Source of the DNA: Uloborus plumipes
Lineage: Eukaryota > Arthropoda > Arachnida > Araneae > Uloboridae
NCBI GenBank assembly: GCA_038373865.1
Contig: JAXGGA010003406.1
Location: 1 to 64,000 of the forward strand
Reading direction: 5' to 3'
DNA: 64,000 nucleotides
Shown here: in pieces, positions 1-10,759 of the stretch
Position numbering within the stretch: position 1 is the stretch's first letter
Layout of the letters: each line of letters begins with the position of its first letter
The notes under the pieces: model-generated
What the model was told of the DNA's origin: nothing
The model's input: only the letters and a program-made list of their open reading frames with translations
Databases searched by the model: none
Made by a program: the position numbers and the translations under genes

Positions 1-140
1 CCCTTAAAATTTCGCATATGTGCGTCCATGCTCGCAGCGCTTGAACTTTAAAAAAAAAATCTATTCAAATTGTTTAGGTTTGGGTAGGTTATTCACACAC
101 CATGTACATATGATGGTAGTTGGTTGGTTGGTGTCGTATC

Positions 141-671
141 CTAAATGACATTACAAATCATATGGTGTGCTTGAAAAGTCTTAGCTATATCAATGGCATT
201 ACGTGAGTACAAATCTTTCTCTCTAGGGTAGTTCAAGATATGAAGACCTGCAGCAACTGCAAGACAGTTGAAAACATGATATGGTGTGAGTTCTTAATCT
301 AGACAGTTGCCAAAGTTTTGATTTTTAGTTCCATCAGCAGAAATTTTCATGTTTATATGATGTTTTGCTCTTAGCCTCATGAGAGTGGTGGCTGTTCTCC
401 TGTCGATGTCAAGATTGGTTATTGGATCATACGCTTTAATTTTAAAGGGGGTGAAAATTTTTGATCTTGCAAAGGCATTTACATCTGCTAGGTTGATTGG
501 AATTGTGGTTCGGCTGAGGTTTCTGGCCTCTTTAGCCAAAGAATCAGCAATTTCGTTAAACTCCAGATTCCATTTTTTCTGAAGACATTGAAGTTGTTCG
601 AGTTGTGAAATGATATACAAGATAAGGCCCGAAGTACCTTTGCTATAAGGGCTTGTAAGGCAGACCTGCAT
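141..671 (-). pseudogene. Non-LTR retrotransposon 3' remnant, RNase H and C-terminal tail
   Basis: The minus-strand reading shows the end of an RNase H domain: the block FNEIADSLAKEA matches the H-G-N-E-x-A-D-x-L-A-K region, with the expected HGNE replaced by FNE. It is followed by RRTATTLMRLRAKHHIN and, after an in-frame stop at 294-296, by a Cys/His segment (TPYHVFNCLA) that usually closes I/Jockey-type reverse transcriptase ORFs. The frame runs on to a stop at 141-143. Just beyond it, the minus strand has a short repeat (accaaccaaccaac) that could be the element's 3' tail. No reverse transcriptase domain is visible upstream, so this is a 5'-truncated dead copy. The call rests on recalled motifs. 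Confidence 0.75.
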
Positions 672-3463
672 ATAGGTGAAAAATTAATTTTATTTTTATT
701 TCATAAGTCTCACCACCTATTTCTTTTCCTCTTGGGTCAGTAAGTACAAGGTAAAAATTTAATTAAAATCTTTAAAACTAACCGTTTCGCAAAAGGCGGT
801 GAAAAATGAAATGAAATAGCCAAATTATTAAATTTTTGTCACGACAGTTTTTATTTCTATTTCTATTTGAAAGAAATATTTAGTAGTAGTAATAACTAAA
901 TAAAAGGCTGAAATTGCTTAAATACAAAATTCATACGTTCCCTTGCAAACGGTCGCTCACCGTCCTTCGGAACTGAAACAGTTTCGTTCGGATCGCCTCG
1001 GATTTCTCTAGTTCGCTAGATACTATGTATATGAATAAATTTAAATAATGCTTTGATGTATATTTGATACATTTAGTTTATTATGTGACTTAAAATTTTA
1101 CTTATTATTCATTTAAATTTGATGAAAAACAGATTTTATTAAACAAAAAAAGACATTTACAGCCTCGGCGTCACCATTTAAAATTGTGGGAATGATCGAA
1201 AATAAGGACCACCCCTAATATTTACATTATTTAATATTTCCAAATAGTATTTTTGGTCCACGTTAGCTTTTTCCGATTTCTGTTTTTTCTTATTCAAAGA
1301 TCATCCTGCAGCATTATTATTATTGTTATTGCTAAGCACTTCGTCACCCTAGGCTCTGGGTCTCAATCTTTTAGTTGTAATCCAACTAACTTACACCATT
1401 GGTTTGATTATCTCTCTAGCTTTTTTGGATACCTTTAGAGACAATAATACTTATTTTGAATTTTTATATTTTTTCTCAATTGAAAAATTTCGATTTCACC
1501 AATAATAATTTTAAAAGCGCTTTCCCTTCCAGGAACTTTAAAAAGTTTGCGAACCGGTACATAAAGCTTCGAGAAATTTTTCGTACCGGCTGAATCCCAT
1601 CACTGCACAAGCACATGGTGAAGAGTTGCGCTCTTAACATGGTATAATTATTCAAATTGCCACTGAATTGATAGAAATTTAATACTTCTGGAAGTTCACT
1701 AAGAGATGGCACCACAAGCTTTTCCTCTCGAGGAGCTAATTCGAATGTTTTCACTCCAATATGGATTTTTAAACTATTTTTTTACGAAGTACAGAAATAA
1801 ATTTAGTGCAAAACTAGGTGTAAAAAAGGAACAAATACGAAAAACTTTATAACTGATGATATTTGAAAATTTTCTGCCAAAAGAAAAATAAATAAATAAA
1901 ATAAAATAAAAAAAAAAAAAATAAATAAATAAATAAATTAAAAAATTGAAAGTTAGTGAGAAATAAAAAATAAAAGTAGTTTAAAGCCCATAAGTTTTTT
2001 CATTGTTTTAAGGTGTAATTTAATGTTTTAAATTCGTGAAATTGGTAAAGTGAATCAGGAAAAGACAAAGAGACTGAAAGAAATTAGCAGAAAATGCAGA
2101 GATACGATGGAAGCAAAGTTCTGAAGCAAATAAAACTTTTAATTTACAGAAAAGGCACAGTTTGAAATTTCGCATCAGATACGAAAAATTTGTTTAATTG
2201 TGGCAGACCCCCTTCTAATTTCAACTTGTTTTCTAACTCCCATGACAATGAATGGCCTGTTTCTCAGGCTTTTCCGAGGGGGAGGGGGGAGGAGTAAAAG
2301 CGTATATATTCAATGTATGTATAATATATTGAAAAAGCAGCGGATTTGGGATGGGGGGGGGGGCATATCAACGGGATAAAAATAACTTTACCAAAATTTT
2401 TTTTTAAATTCATTTGTTCATAACATTAGTGAATGTTTTAAAAATATTTTTTGAAACAAACACACACACGTACGTTTGAATAAAATTACTTTGGTTATTC
2501 TATGGGAGAAATATTGCAGAAGGCGAATCAGTGTAAAAGAATACCTAAAACTCATGAGTTTCATATTCATGGGTAACATAATATAACGATTCATTCATTG
2601 ATTCTTCGCTTAATATAAAATAGTTATCATCATGTTTTAATAACCTCTTGCTTTAATCATTATGACAGAGTTTCTAAGTAACAACGTGAATTATTATACT
2701 AATTTGGTGAAAACATATAAGGTTTGGTAGTTAATTGGTTTAAAATGTTGAGAAAAGATAATTTACCCCCACACATTCGAATTAAACTAGTACATAAAAT
2801 TTTCACTTAAAGTAGGTTATTTGATTTAATAGTTCCTTAAAAACATGGGCTACAGAGTTTCTGTGTGGATGTAGATATGTTTAGTTTCCACCACTGCTGA
2901 AACATAACACTTTATCTCAAATTAAAAAAAATCCCTTTTATCTTTTCTTAAAGATAGGTATTGATAATTTGAACCTAAAGGTAAATATTTACCCAAGGTG
3001 AATATTTTTCTTATGTTCTTCAAAATATTGATCTACTTCTGAGGTATTATATTAACCTGACAGGAAGTTATGTTCTCATACTTCTTGAAAATCAGGCTTG
3101 TTTTTAATGGTAACGATATTTACATGTTGATTCATTTATGTTGGGCTTCAAGTAATAAATAAACTATATGTTGTATAGGGCACGTTGAAATACTTGAGTG
3201 GGCATGTTGAAAAAAGTAATTTATCTTTTCTTTTTCAGGATAGTGTATTAATAGTAATGGGTCGTCTCTTTATTGAAATAATATTATTTGCCAGGAATTT
3301 GCTGATTAAAATCAGTTGCTTTAAGGTAAAAAAAAAAGAGCATTAGATTTAAATCAAAAAGTTAAGTTTTGAATTAAAGTAGATAATTTTCTGAATATAA
3401 TTTTTTAGTCTTACGTCCAATAGCAGACAAATAAGTCTGGATGCAAATTATTGAGGGAAGATC
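672..3463. other. AT-rich noncoding stretch
   Basis: No gene or complete mobile element is visible. It contains A-rich and AAAT-type simple repeats around 1885-1945, a G-run at 2274-2290 and another at 2353-2363. A short GC-richer patch sits near 945-1015. The short open frames here have no recognisable motifs. Confidence 0.5.
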
Positions 3464-3531
3464 ATACAGATTGGAAACGCTCGCTCGTCCGTTTTCTAAC
3501 GAGCTCGTTAGTGAGCGCTTCCAATGTCTAT
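3464..3531. repeat. Hairpin-forming inverted repeat
   Basis: The flanks catacagattggaa and ttccaatgtctatg are imperfect reverse complements. Inside are a second pair (gctcgct / gtgagcgc) and a central perfect palindrome AACGAGCTCGTT. The whole can fold into a long stem. It may be a small palindromic MITE, but no target duplication is evident. Confidence 0.5.
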
Positions 3532-3559
3532 GAGGAAGATTTAAAATGAAGAGAACATA

Positions 3560-4480
3560 AGGAAATGAAAGTAATTTGCCCCTTTGCTGTAAAAAAGAGA
3601 AAACTTAATTTTATAAACGTAGTTCAGTTAAATGTGAAAAACGGAAGAGCAAGGAAATATCCTCCGAAAATGATACGGATGAGGATATTGAGGACGATTC
3701 CAATACAGGAGCTAAAGATGCAGTGGCGTATCCAGGGGGGGTGCCAAGGGACCAATGCACCCCCCAAGATTTTGTAAGACTATAAAAATGGTGCCACCGA
3801 ATTTTGAAAAAACATGTAACCTTCATGTAAATATGCTTCAGGTTTTTTCAATGAAAAATACTTTATGGACACTGAAATATTGTCATATTATTTTCTGTTT
3901 TCGACAATAAGAAGCAAAACTAATTGTTATTCTGTAATTGTGGAAATGTAAGAGGAAAATGATCTTTGAGCATCGTTCAATAGAAAAAATTAAATCGAAA
4001 TACTGCGTTTTTAAAGTTTTACCATATTTCTTGATTTTTTTTTCTTTCTCATCACAGTGTCGATGTTCGATGTGCACCCCCCAAAATCAATTTCTGGATA
4101 CGCCACTGTAAAGATGATTCTGTTGAAATTGATTTGTCAATTAGTGGAGATAGAAAGTCACAAGTTAATGATTACAGTGTCTTGAGGTTTTCCACTAAAA
4201 AGAAAATTTTGTATTTTGTTACCATTGTAGAAGCACTTAAGGATGCTGAAGAAATTTATTTTCTGAAAAAAAGTTACGGTGAAAATGATTTTGTTTTCAC
4301 CGAAATATAAGGTTGTGGATCCTACTGCTATGAAGAAATAGGTCTTATACTTCCACCTCCTAATGCAGCTGAAAGCACTTACAGGTCTGCTGGAAAATTA
4401 GTATTTCTATATGAATTGATTTGTGAATGTATGGCTGCTTGTGAAAAATCAAAGTACGGAGACTATCTCACTCGTTGGTT
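3560..4480 (+). pseudogene. Pogo/Tigger-like transposase C-terminal tail, interrupted by a MITE
   Basis: If the MITE at 3721-4108 and one copy of its target duplication are skipped, one frame reads on from an acidic segment (SENDTDEDIEDDSNTGAKD) to DDSVEIDLS and then YSVLRFSTKKKILYFVTIV. The last piece fits the pattern (D/Y)xVLVxFxTKKxxxYYVxxV. After a stop at about 4310 a further piece, GLILPPPNAAESTYRSAG, fits the LPxP...T-R segment that normally follows. Such tails accompany DDE transposases of the pogo/Tigger type in animals (recalled, not searched). The DDE core is not visible. This is a relic with stops. Confidence 0.5.
3721..4108. mobile_element. hAT-type MITE with perfect 8-bp target duplication
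   Basis: The element starts CAGTGGCGTATCCAGG and ends with the matching inverted sequence (ctggatacgccactg). It is flanked on both sides by the direct repeat TAAAGATG (3713-3720 and 4109-4116). An 8-bp duplication with CAGTGGCG ends is typical of hAT elements. At 388 bp with no coding capacity it is non-autonomous. It sits inside the older transposase relic at 3560-4480. Confidence 0.9.
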
Positions 4481-4829
4481 AAGATTGATCTGTAACTTTA
4501 TACTTGCATATTCAATATTTTACAAGTTATTAGCTTTATCCCCGGCTTCGCTCGAGTACTTATTGATACCACATATCTCTTAGATATTTAAATGAACGAA
4601 TTCTATCTACATAGTCGTTTAAAAAATAAATCAAATTCCCTCTGCTGTTCATGCGGAAAATACTAAAATTTCACCAAACTCATACAGTTATCTATTTTTT
4701 AAAATGAGTAGTTTGAAATTGAATTAAAAGAAGGCATGCAATTTATTCAGAACCTTGAGTGACCTCAATGAAACTCTAGAGCTTTGTAAAATGAAATTTA
4801 AGATACGCTTGACTGTGACATTCCTTATA

Positions 4830-5519
4830 CAGTGCCCACCACTATTAAAATCACTGGATTATAAAATCAGCCGCTTTATAAAATCAAATCTGGAAGAACA
4901 GAATCATTACTATATCAAAACATGTCAAAACCATCCTTAAATAAAATCATAAGCTCCGTTTTATAAAATCAAGCTTTCGGAGAGTATATGTTAAAAACAG
5001 GGTGGAAGAAAAGAAAACCCGCTTTATCGTGTTGAAATAAAAGCAAAATTTTCTTTCTCCTCAAGATTTAAAAGATAAAAAATTCCACACGAGGCAAAAA
5101 AAAAAAAAAAAAAAAAAAAAAAGCACCATGTACAGATTAAACATTTAGGGAAGGGGGACTGAGTTTTCTTTGAACCTTTACGTAGAGGTAATACTGAAAG
5201 TTACAAGAACTTTTATAAACTCTCGAACGATGTGGAATCTTTACCTTTAAAATTCTGTTTCTGAAATAACAATAACTCAATATTTTGAAACCCTTGTGTA
5301 ATTTAAAAAATGTTTTATACAGATACGTTAAACTCGAATTGTGTTTTAATTAACTTTAAAATATATATGATAGTAATAAATTTATCTTTTATTTTGTTTA
5401 AACTTAAAAACATTTTCTTTTTGTAATTTTATTATATATATGTCAGTTTATAAAATCAACCGCTTGATAAAATCAAATAGCCTTGGAACAAATGTGATTT
5501 TAATAAGTGGTGGGCACTG
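4830..5519. mobile_element. TA-flanked MITE with 26-bp terminal inverted repeats
   Basis: The left end CAGTGCCCACCACTATTAAA is mirrored at the right end (tttaataagtggtgggcactg). TA flanks both sides (4828-4829 and 5520-5521), as expected for Tc1/mariner/pogo insertion. Just inside the ends, the motif ATAAAATCARCCGCTT occurs as a direct, not inverted, repeat (near 4861 and 5451). There is an A-run at 5098-5122. No coding region is visible; the 61-residue frame across the left end is accidental. Confidence 0.88.
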
Positions 5520-5574
5520 TAATTAAGTTTCTTCTGCTGAAACTAGTTACTGATAAGCAACAAAATCAATCGTT

Positions 5575-7020
5575 CAGTGGCGTATATAGGTTTTTATTTC
5601 GAAGGGGGCCCATATAATCAAGCTTAGCCCCCCCCCCCCCAACTTTCTTTTTTTTTTCGCTATTACTGTAAGAAAGGCAGAAATTTTCAAATTGAATTAA
5701 AATATTGTAATTTTTGGAAAATATAGAAAATTACCAAGTTTTAGATTCCCTCCAAAACTTTTTTCAAAATTGAAATTATTTATGCTACCTTTGATGATGT
5801 TGGAGGATCAAGACTCCTCTGGGAAACTTACTGAAACTTAAATTCTAAACACGCAATTTCTGGCTATCTTTAGTGACGTTAAAGGAATTGAGAAGACTCG
5901 GGGCATCTCTCCTGAAATATTTTGACCCTGAAGCACAACTCAGGATATATTTCTTCATGCGATCCGTTATAATTCGGGATTCAAAACGTCGAACTACGTA
6001 GGAACCGCGTCGAACTATATTTCTGTGCTACTAGGGTGATAGAGTAAAATAAAAGAAGATGAGTTTTTTTTTTCAACTGAAGTCTCATTTAAGATATCTT
6101 TGGGAAGTAAAAGTTCAAAGACCTTCTCCTGAAAGATTTTCGATGTATAGATGCGCAATTTCGCGTTCTCTTTGGAGGCATTAAGAGAAAAAGTGGTTAG
6201 GGATCTCTATCCGAAATTTTTCAAAATTGAAACCTTAAGCCATCTTTACTTCAGACCATCTTTGGTAGTAACGTAAGCAAGGACTCTCTCCCGAAATGTT
6301 TCGAAATTAATGTTTTAAAAACATTTTTCTTAAGGTTATCTTCAATAGCGTTAAGAGAAGAGGCAGGATTCGGGCACTGTGCCCCGAAATTTTGCGGCAT
6401 TGAAACTTCAAAAATGCAATTTTAAGCTCTTTTTTTTAAACTGAAGGTTCAAAAGTTTACTTTTAGCAGAGGTGCCCATTACCCCCAATAGCAAAAACTT
6501 ATCATCCCAGAATTCCACGAAGATCCCTCTAAAAACAAGAGTCACACGTGGAAGAAAACAAAAACAAAAACTTTTAAAAACGCCCCTTAAAAATAATTCA
6601 ATAGCGCCGCTTACGTCATGATTATTGATAGGAACAACTGCTTTTAGGGTAATAAAAAAGTTTAGGGTCTCTTCCGGAAATTTCTGGGCATAGAGACTGT
6701 AATTCGGGAGCTCTATCTTTTCTAAAAACACATTTTAGAGCTAAATACTATATAAAAGTGAGGCGATATCAATTACCGTTATATGTTTGAATTTTAAATC
6801 TCTAAAATGCCATTTGAGGCAATTTTTGACCAAGGTATTGAAGAAGACTCTTTTCCGAAAATTTTTGGGTATTGAAGTCTTGAAACTGCAATTAAATTAC
6901 ACGTTGTAAAAGCGAAATTTTAAGATCTCTTTGGACTCTTTAAGGGGGGTCATGAGTCTTCTTTAAATTCATGCTTAGCGGACACACGGGCCTCGATTTC
7001 TTACCCTAAACCCGCCACTG
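5575..7020. mobile_element. hAT-like non-autonomous element with degenerate internal repeats
   Basis: The left end CAGTGGCGTATATAGG and the right end (ccctaaacccgccactg) are imperfect inverted repeats of the CAGTGGCG type. The inside is made of diverged units, each about 110-130 bp, recognisable by recurrent phrases such as ctctcccgaaatnttt, gaaattgaaactt and gccatctttggt. The reverse-strand frame at 6408-6731 has no recognisable motif. No 8-bp target duplication survives at the ends, so boundaries rest on the inverted termini. Confidence 0.65.
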
Positions 7021-7178
7021 AGAGGCACTCTATTCTTTAATTTCAGCACTGGTAAAGAGATTGAAAATTACGTGCCCCTTCTAGCTCGGCCGGCTTGGGA
7101 CCTCTTTTCGATTTTTTTTTTTTGTTCAGTTGAAAGCTTAGAAATTACTTGTGAAAAAACAAAAACAGAAAATGATTG

Positions 7179-7421
7179 CACTTTATTTTAAATTTCTTGC
7201 TGGGAGGTATACTTACATTTTGTTTTAAATTTCTTGCTAGGGAGGAATAATTATACACTTCATTTTAAATTTATTGAGAGTAGCATCATTTTAAAGACTC
7301 TTATTTCCTGACTGACTAGAAAAAAAGAGGGAATGAGAAGAAAGAGAGAAACGTAATTTGCTAACTAATAATCTACATGCGTTGAATATTTTTCATATCT
7401 ACATGCGTTGCATATTTTTCA
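7179..7421. repeat. Short imperfect tandem repeats
   Basis: Three imperfect copies of a roughly 50-bp unit centred on cattttaaatttcttgct lie at 7179-7275. A separate pair of 26-bp copies (atctacatgcgttgnatatttttcat) lies at about 7371-7421. Confidence 0.6.
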
Positions 7422-7674
7422 TTTAAAAATTTCTATTCAAAATGATTAGGATTTTTTCCATGCGTTTTGTAATTGAAATATCTCCATTTTCCCAAGACAC
7501 GTTCTTTTTTCTCTTGAGTAAAGCGCAAGGGCTCCCTGACCGTCTTGGGTTGCACCTCTGCCTGGTGCTATCTAACAAATTATTATTAGCAATTATTATT
7601 TATTTATTTATGCATTTCAAGCTAAAAGTATGTAAATAATTTAACAGTAAACTTAAACCGAATAATAATAACTA

Positions 7675-8965
7675 CCGTAAAATGGGGTGTATAGGAACAG
7701 CGGGGTCAATCGGAACAAAACTTCCCGACCGTATAAAGAAATTTTTCATAAATAAACTATTGAATATTTTTCGCCATGGATTTTTTTTTAGAAAGGTAAG
7801 ATCCTAGGAAGTAGGAAAAAATTACTTTTGTCAATCTGGCAACGCGACTGGCTTCTAAGGAGGGCTGAACGTAGAATGCTAGAAAACATCACATTTTCAT
7901 AGACTGCAAAACTTCATATGCAAGAACAAACCTTCTTATATTTAAAAGCTAAGAGTGGTATGTTTCAATTATACGCGTATCTGAACAACATAATACCACA
8001 TTAGAATTTACATTTTTTATAAATTGTGTCATAAAAATGAAGAATTCTGAAAAAATGCCATAGGAAAAAAAATGCGGGGTGAATCGGAACACTTGGTTCT
8101 GTTGTTCCAGTTCAAACTAATTTGAAGGAAACTGTTTGAAAAATCAAGATTCTAACCCCAATACTTCTAATCAAGACAAGGACAAGGATTTATTACTGTT
8201 TATCCTTTCTCGTGAGCAACTAGATATTGGAATGGCAAACAGTTGCAGATTTCAAAAGATTTTTTTTCCAGGAGACTTCTTTTTACTTAAAATACGAGGG
8301 GGAAAGTCAAATAAACTTTCTGTAGTAAAAGTCCGGCACACAGATAGTGATGAATAAGCGAAAAAATCTTTTAGGACAATCCCCGAACCCAGATATTTCA
8401 AAAAACTAAAGAAAATGCATAGTTCATCCCAGAAGATGTTATGAAAAAACTTAAGTCAAGTCACAATTGCTAGTTTTAAGGACTAATACATATTTGTGAA
8501 CGACATGAGTGTTTTCAATTCATGTTAAAGCTTTGTATTTCAATTCAAATGCATTTCTTAAAATGACTTTTCATTTTTCATAAGTTCAAAATTGTTTTGA
8601 ATTTTGACAAATTATAAACGTTTACTGGTATTGAAATTATACATTTATTTGACAGTAATTACCTGTTCTTGTTCTCCCCCATCAATATTACTCATATTTG
8701 TGAGACCTATTACGGGTTAAACTGAAAAAAATAAAAAATTTAACATGTGTTTCGATTGACCCCTATCAGCGGGGTGATTCGGAACACCCATAATTTCCTA
8801 TACATTTTAATAATAACTGTTCAAAATGTTTTGTCGTTGCTTGGAATATCAAAAGTAAAGCAAGACCGAAGTTTTTACCCAAAAACTCAAATTAAAAAAA
8901 AAATCTTTTAACTGCTTTTTTTACAATCAAAGCTGAAAAGTGTTCCGATTCACCCCATTTTACGG
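7675..8965 (+). mobile_element. Pogo-like DNA element, copy 1 (1.29 kb, TA target site)
   Basis: Both ends carry the inverted repeat CCGTAAAATGGGGTG and are flanked by TA (7673-7674 and 8966-8967). Phrases close to ggggtnaatcggaac recur near both ends and once inside, probably as subterminal repeats. The element has one recognisable coding remnant (8136-8357). It matches the element at 54879-56175 in the opposite orientation along its whole length. It is too short for a full DDE transposase, so it is a deletion derivative. TA duplication and tail motif favour the pogo/Tigger branch of Tc1/mariner. Confidence 0.88.
8136..8357 (+). pseudogene. Transposase C-terminal tail remnant (copy 1)
   Basis: An open frame of 73 residues lies inside the TA-flanked element. 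It starts with a polar Asn/Asp/Lys-rich stretch (NQDSNPNTSNQDKDKD) and contains FPGDFFLLKIRGGKSNKLSV. The latter fits the pattern PGDFVLVKxxGKKSxKYYVAxV found at the end of several pogo/Tigger-type transposases (recalled pattern). The frame ends with an acidic HTDSDE. The second copy keeps the start of this frame but diverges after the GDFF motif. No catalytic triad is present. Confidence 0.5.
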
Positions 8966-8967
8966 TA

Positions 8968-9216
8968 CTTTACAAAAAAAAAAAAAAAAAAAAACTCTAA
9001 TTTTTTTTCGAGGTGGGGATGGGAAAAGGAGGGAAAGACCCTTTGGGAAGACCCCCTTGTATACACCTTTGAAAACAATGTTAATAGAGAGTGGGATTTT
9101 TTCTTAAGGATTTTTTTTTTTTGAGCAAGCACGAGCCGAACACCTACTTTTGAAAAAATCTTTCTCAATTTAAGGAGGGGGGGGGGGCCTCGCCCCCCCC
9201 CTTGAATACGCCGTTG
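8968..9216. mobile_element. Fragment of a hAT-like element with G/C homopolymers
   Basis: On the minus strand the segment begins gcaacggcgtattcaaggg and runs into G and C homopolymers. This looks like one end of a CAGTGGCGTAT-type hAT element. No matching opposite end or target duplication was found. The 89-residue frame across it is low-complexity. Confidence 0.4.
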
Positions 9217-10578
9217 CAATCGTTAAGCCTACTGTTTCTGTCGACTGTGTTTGAAATATTAGCCTGGTGGTTGTAAGTTGGTAACCGTTTTCGTTCGTTC
9301 GCAACGAAGGTTTCCAAATAAAACTATTGTAGGTAACTTTTGAAGAAACCTCATCTGATGCAGTTTTTGGTTATCTTTTCATTCAGTCCAGATTCGTATC
9401 TGAATGAAAATTCTTTCGTGTAGAAAGGAGCAATTTTACGACCAAAATTTAAATATAGACATCTTTGGATTTCTTAAAGCTCCAATCCCCCGTCCACAAT
9501 GTAAATTCCTCAGCAAATTTGTCAAAGATCCGAAATAAACTTGAAAATATGCTTAAGGAACGTACGCACATCCAGTGTTAAATTTTGATTATCTAACTTC
9601 TTCAATTGCATTCCAACTTTCCCCACCTAATGTTTCAATAGGTCCCGCTATGAGGCATGTTGGACTAATTTGTTCACGGGTTCATCAAAATTCATTATGA
9701 TCTTACATGTGAACTTTTAACAAAATATATTTGAGTTTAAATTATAGTTAACATTTGTTGCTGAAAAAAAGCACATCTTTAATTTACTTAGAGACCCAAA
9801 AGTGAAAAAAATGCCCCACTCTTCTCTGCGTTTCTCCCTTAGAGAGAGGTCAGTGGATATTTTGCACATAGTATCCACTTATGTCTCTGTCTCTCTCAAG
9901 CATTCTTTCAAGATCCAAAGTAAATGGATGACTAACAATAAAATAATCCTCTCTCTAATTATCCGATGTAACATCCGAAGAAATATACAGTGTATTTGTC
10001 TTGCTGTCTACGCAAGAGAAATAAACACATACCATTGGATAGATAACATCGATAGATAAATAAATTCTGTGAACGATGACACAGTAATATGATGGATGTT
10101 GCTCGGTGAATTCCTTAAAGACACTTTGGGCTCAGACAATATCTCTTGATGGATCGATGTAATATTTAACGGTTTATTTTAATCGTATGATACAAGGTTT
10201 TTCGCGTTGTCTAGCAAAAGATTTCTATATCTCGATTGAGGTTGGATGTCAAAGATAAGCTCTTTAGTTTGAAAAGTAAAGAGGCTGGAAACAATATTTA
10301 CGAAATAAATCTTTCATCAACATGGGAGAAAGATGAAAAGTAAATAAAATATCTATTTTGGAGCATTTTAACATTTTAGTTTTCAATTAATGCTTCAGAA
10401 AAGTGACAAATATTATTTTAAAAGCATTTATCTATTGTTCATTGTTTACATTTTGCATAGAAGTTTTGTTTGAGATATTTTGTACTTCTTCTATTTTAAG
10501 TTAAAAAACTGTCAACTGGTCGAAAGTGCACATCGTGATCGAGCTACTTTGGTCAAAGGTATTTTGCATACCGGAAAT
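9217..10578. other. AT-rich noncoding stretch
   Basis: Nothing recognisable. An 85-residue plus-strand frame at 9802-10059 has no motif, no amphipathic pattern and no splice context that would support a gene. Confidence 0.45.
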
Positions 10579-10586
10579 ATCATAAT

Positions 10587-10751
10587 CAGGGCCGACGAGA
10601 GGCCATGCCAGCTTAGTCGAAACTAAAGGCCCGTACTTTTAGGGGTTCCAGTTCAGATTTGGGGTAGTATAATTAATATAAATTTTATGGGGGGATACGG
10701 GGGTTGGAGACCAAAGTGAAAAGAGACCCACTTTGGCTTTCGGAGGCCCTG
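10587..10751. mobile_element. Small hAT-type MITE
   Basis: The ends are CAGGGCCGACGAGAGGCC and (ggctttcggaggccctg), imperfect inverted repeats. They are flanked by ATCATAAT (10579-10586) and ATCATAAC (10752-10759), an 8-bp target duplication with one mismatch. At 165 bp it has no coding capacity. Confidence 0.8.
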
Positions 10752-10759
10752 ATCATAAC

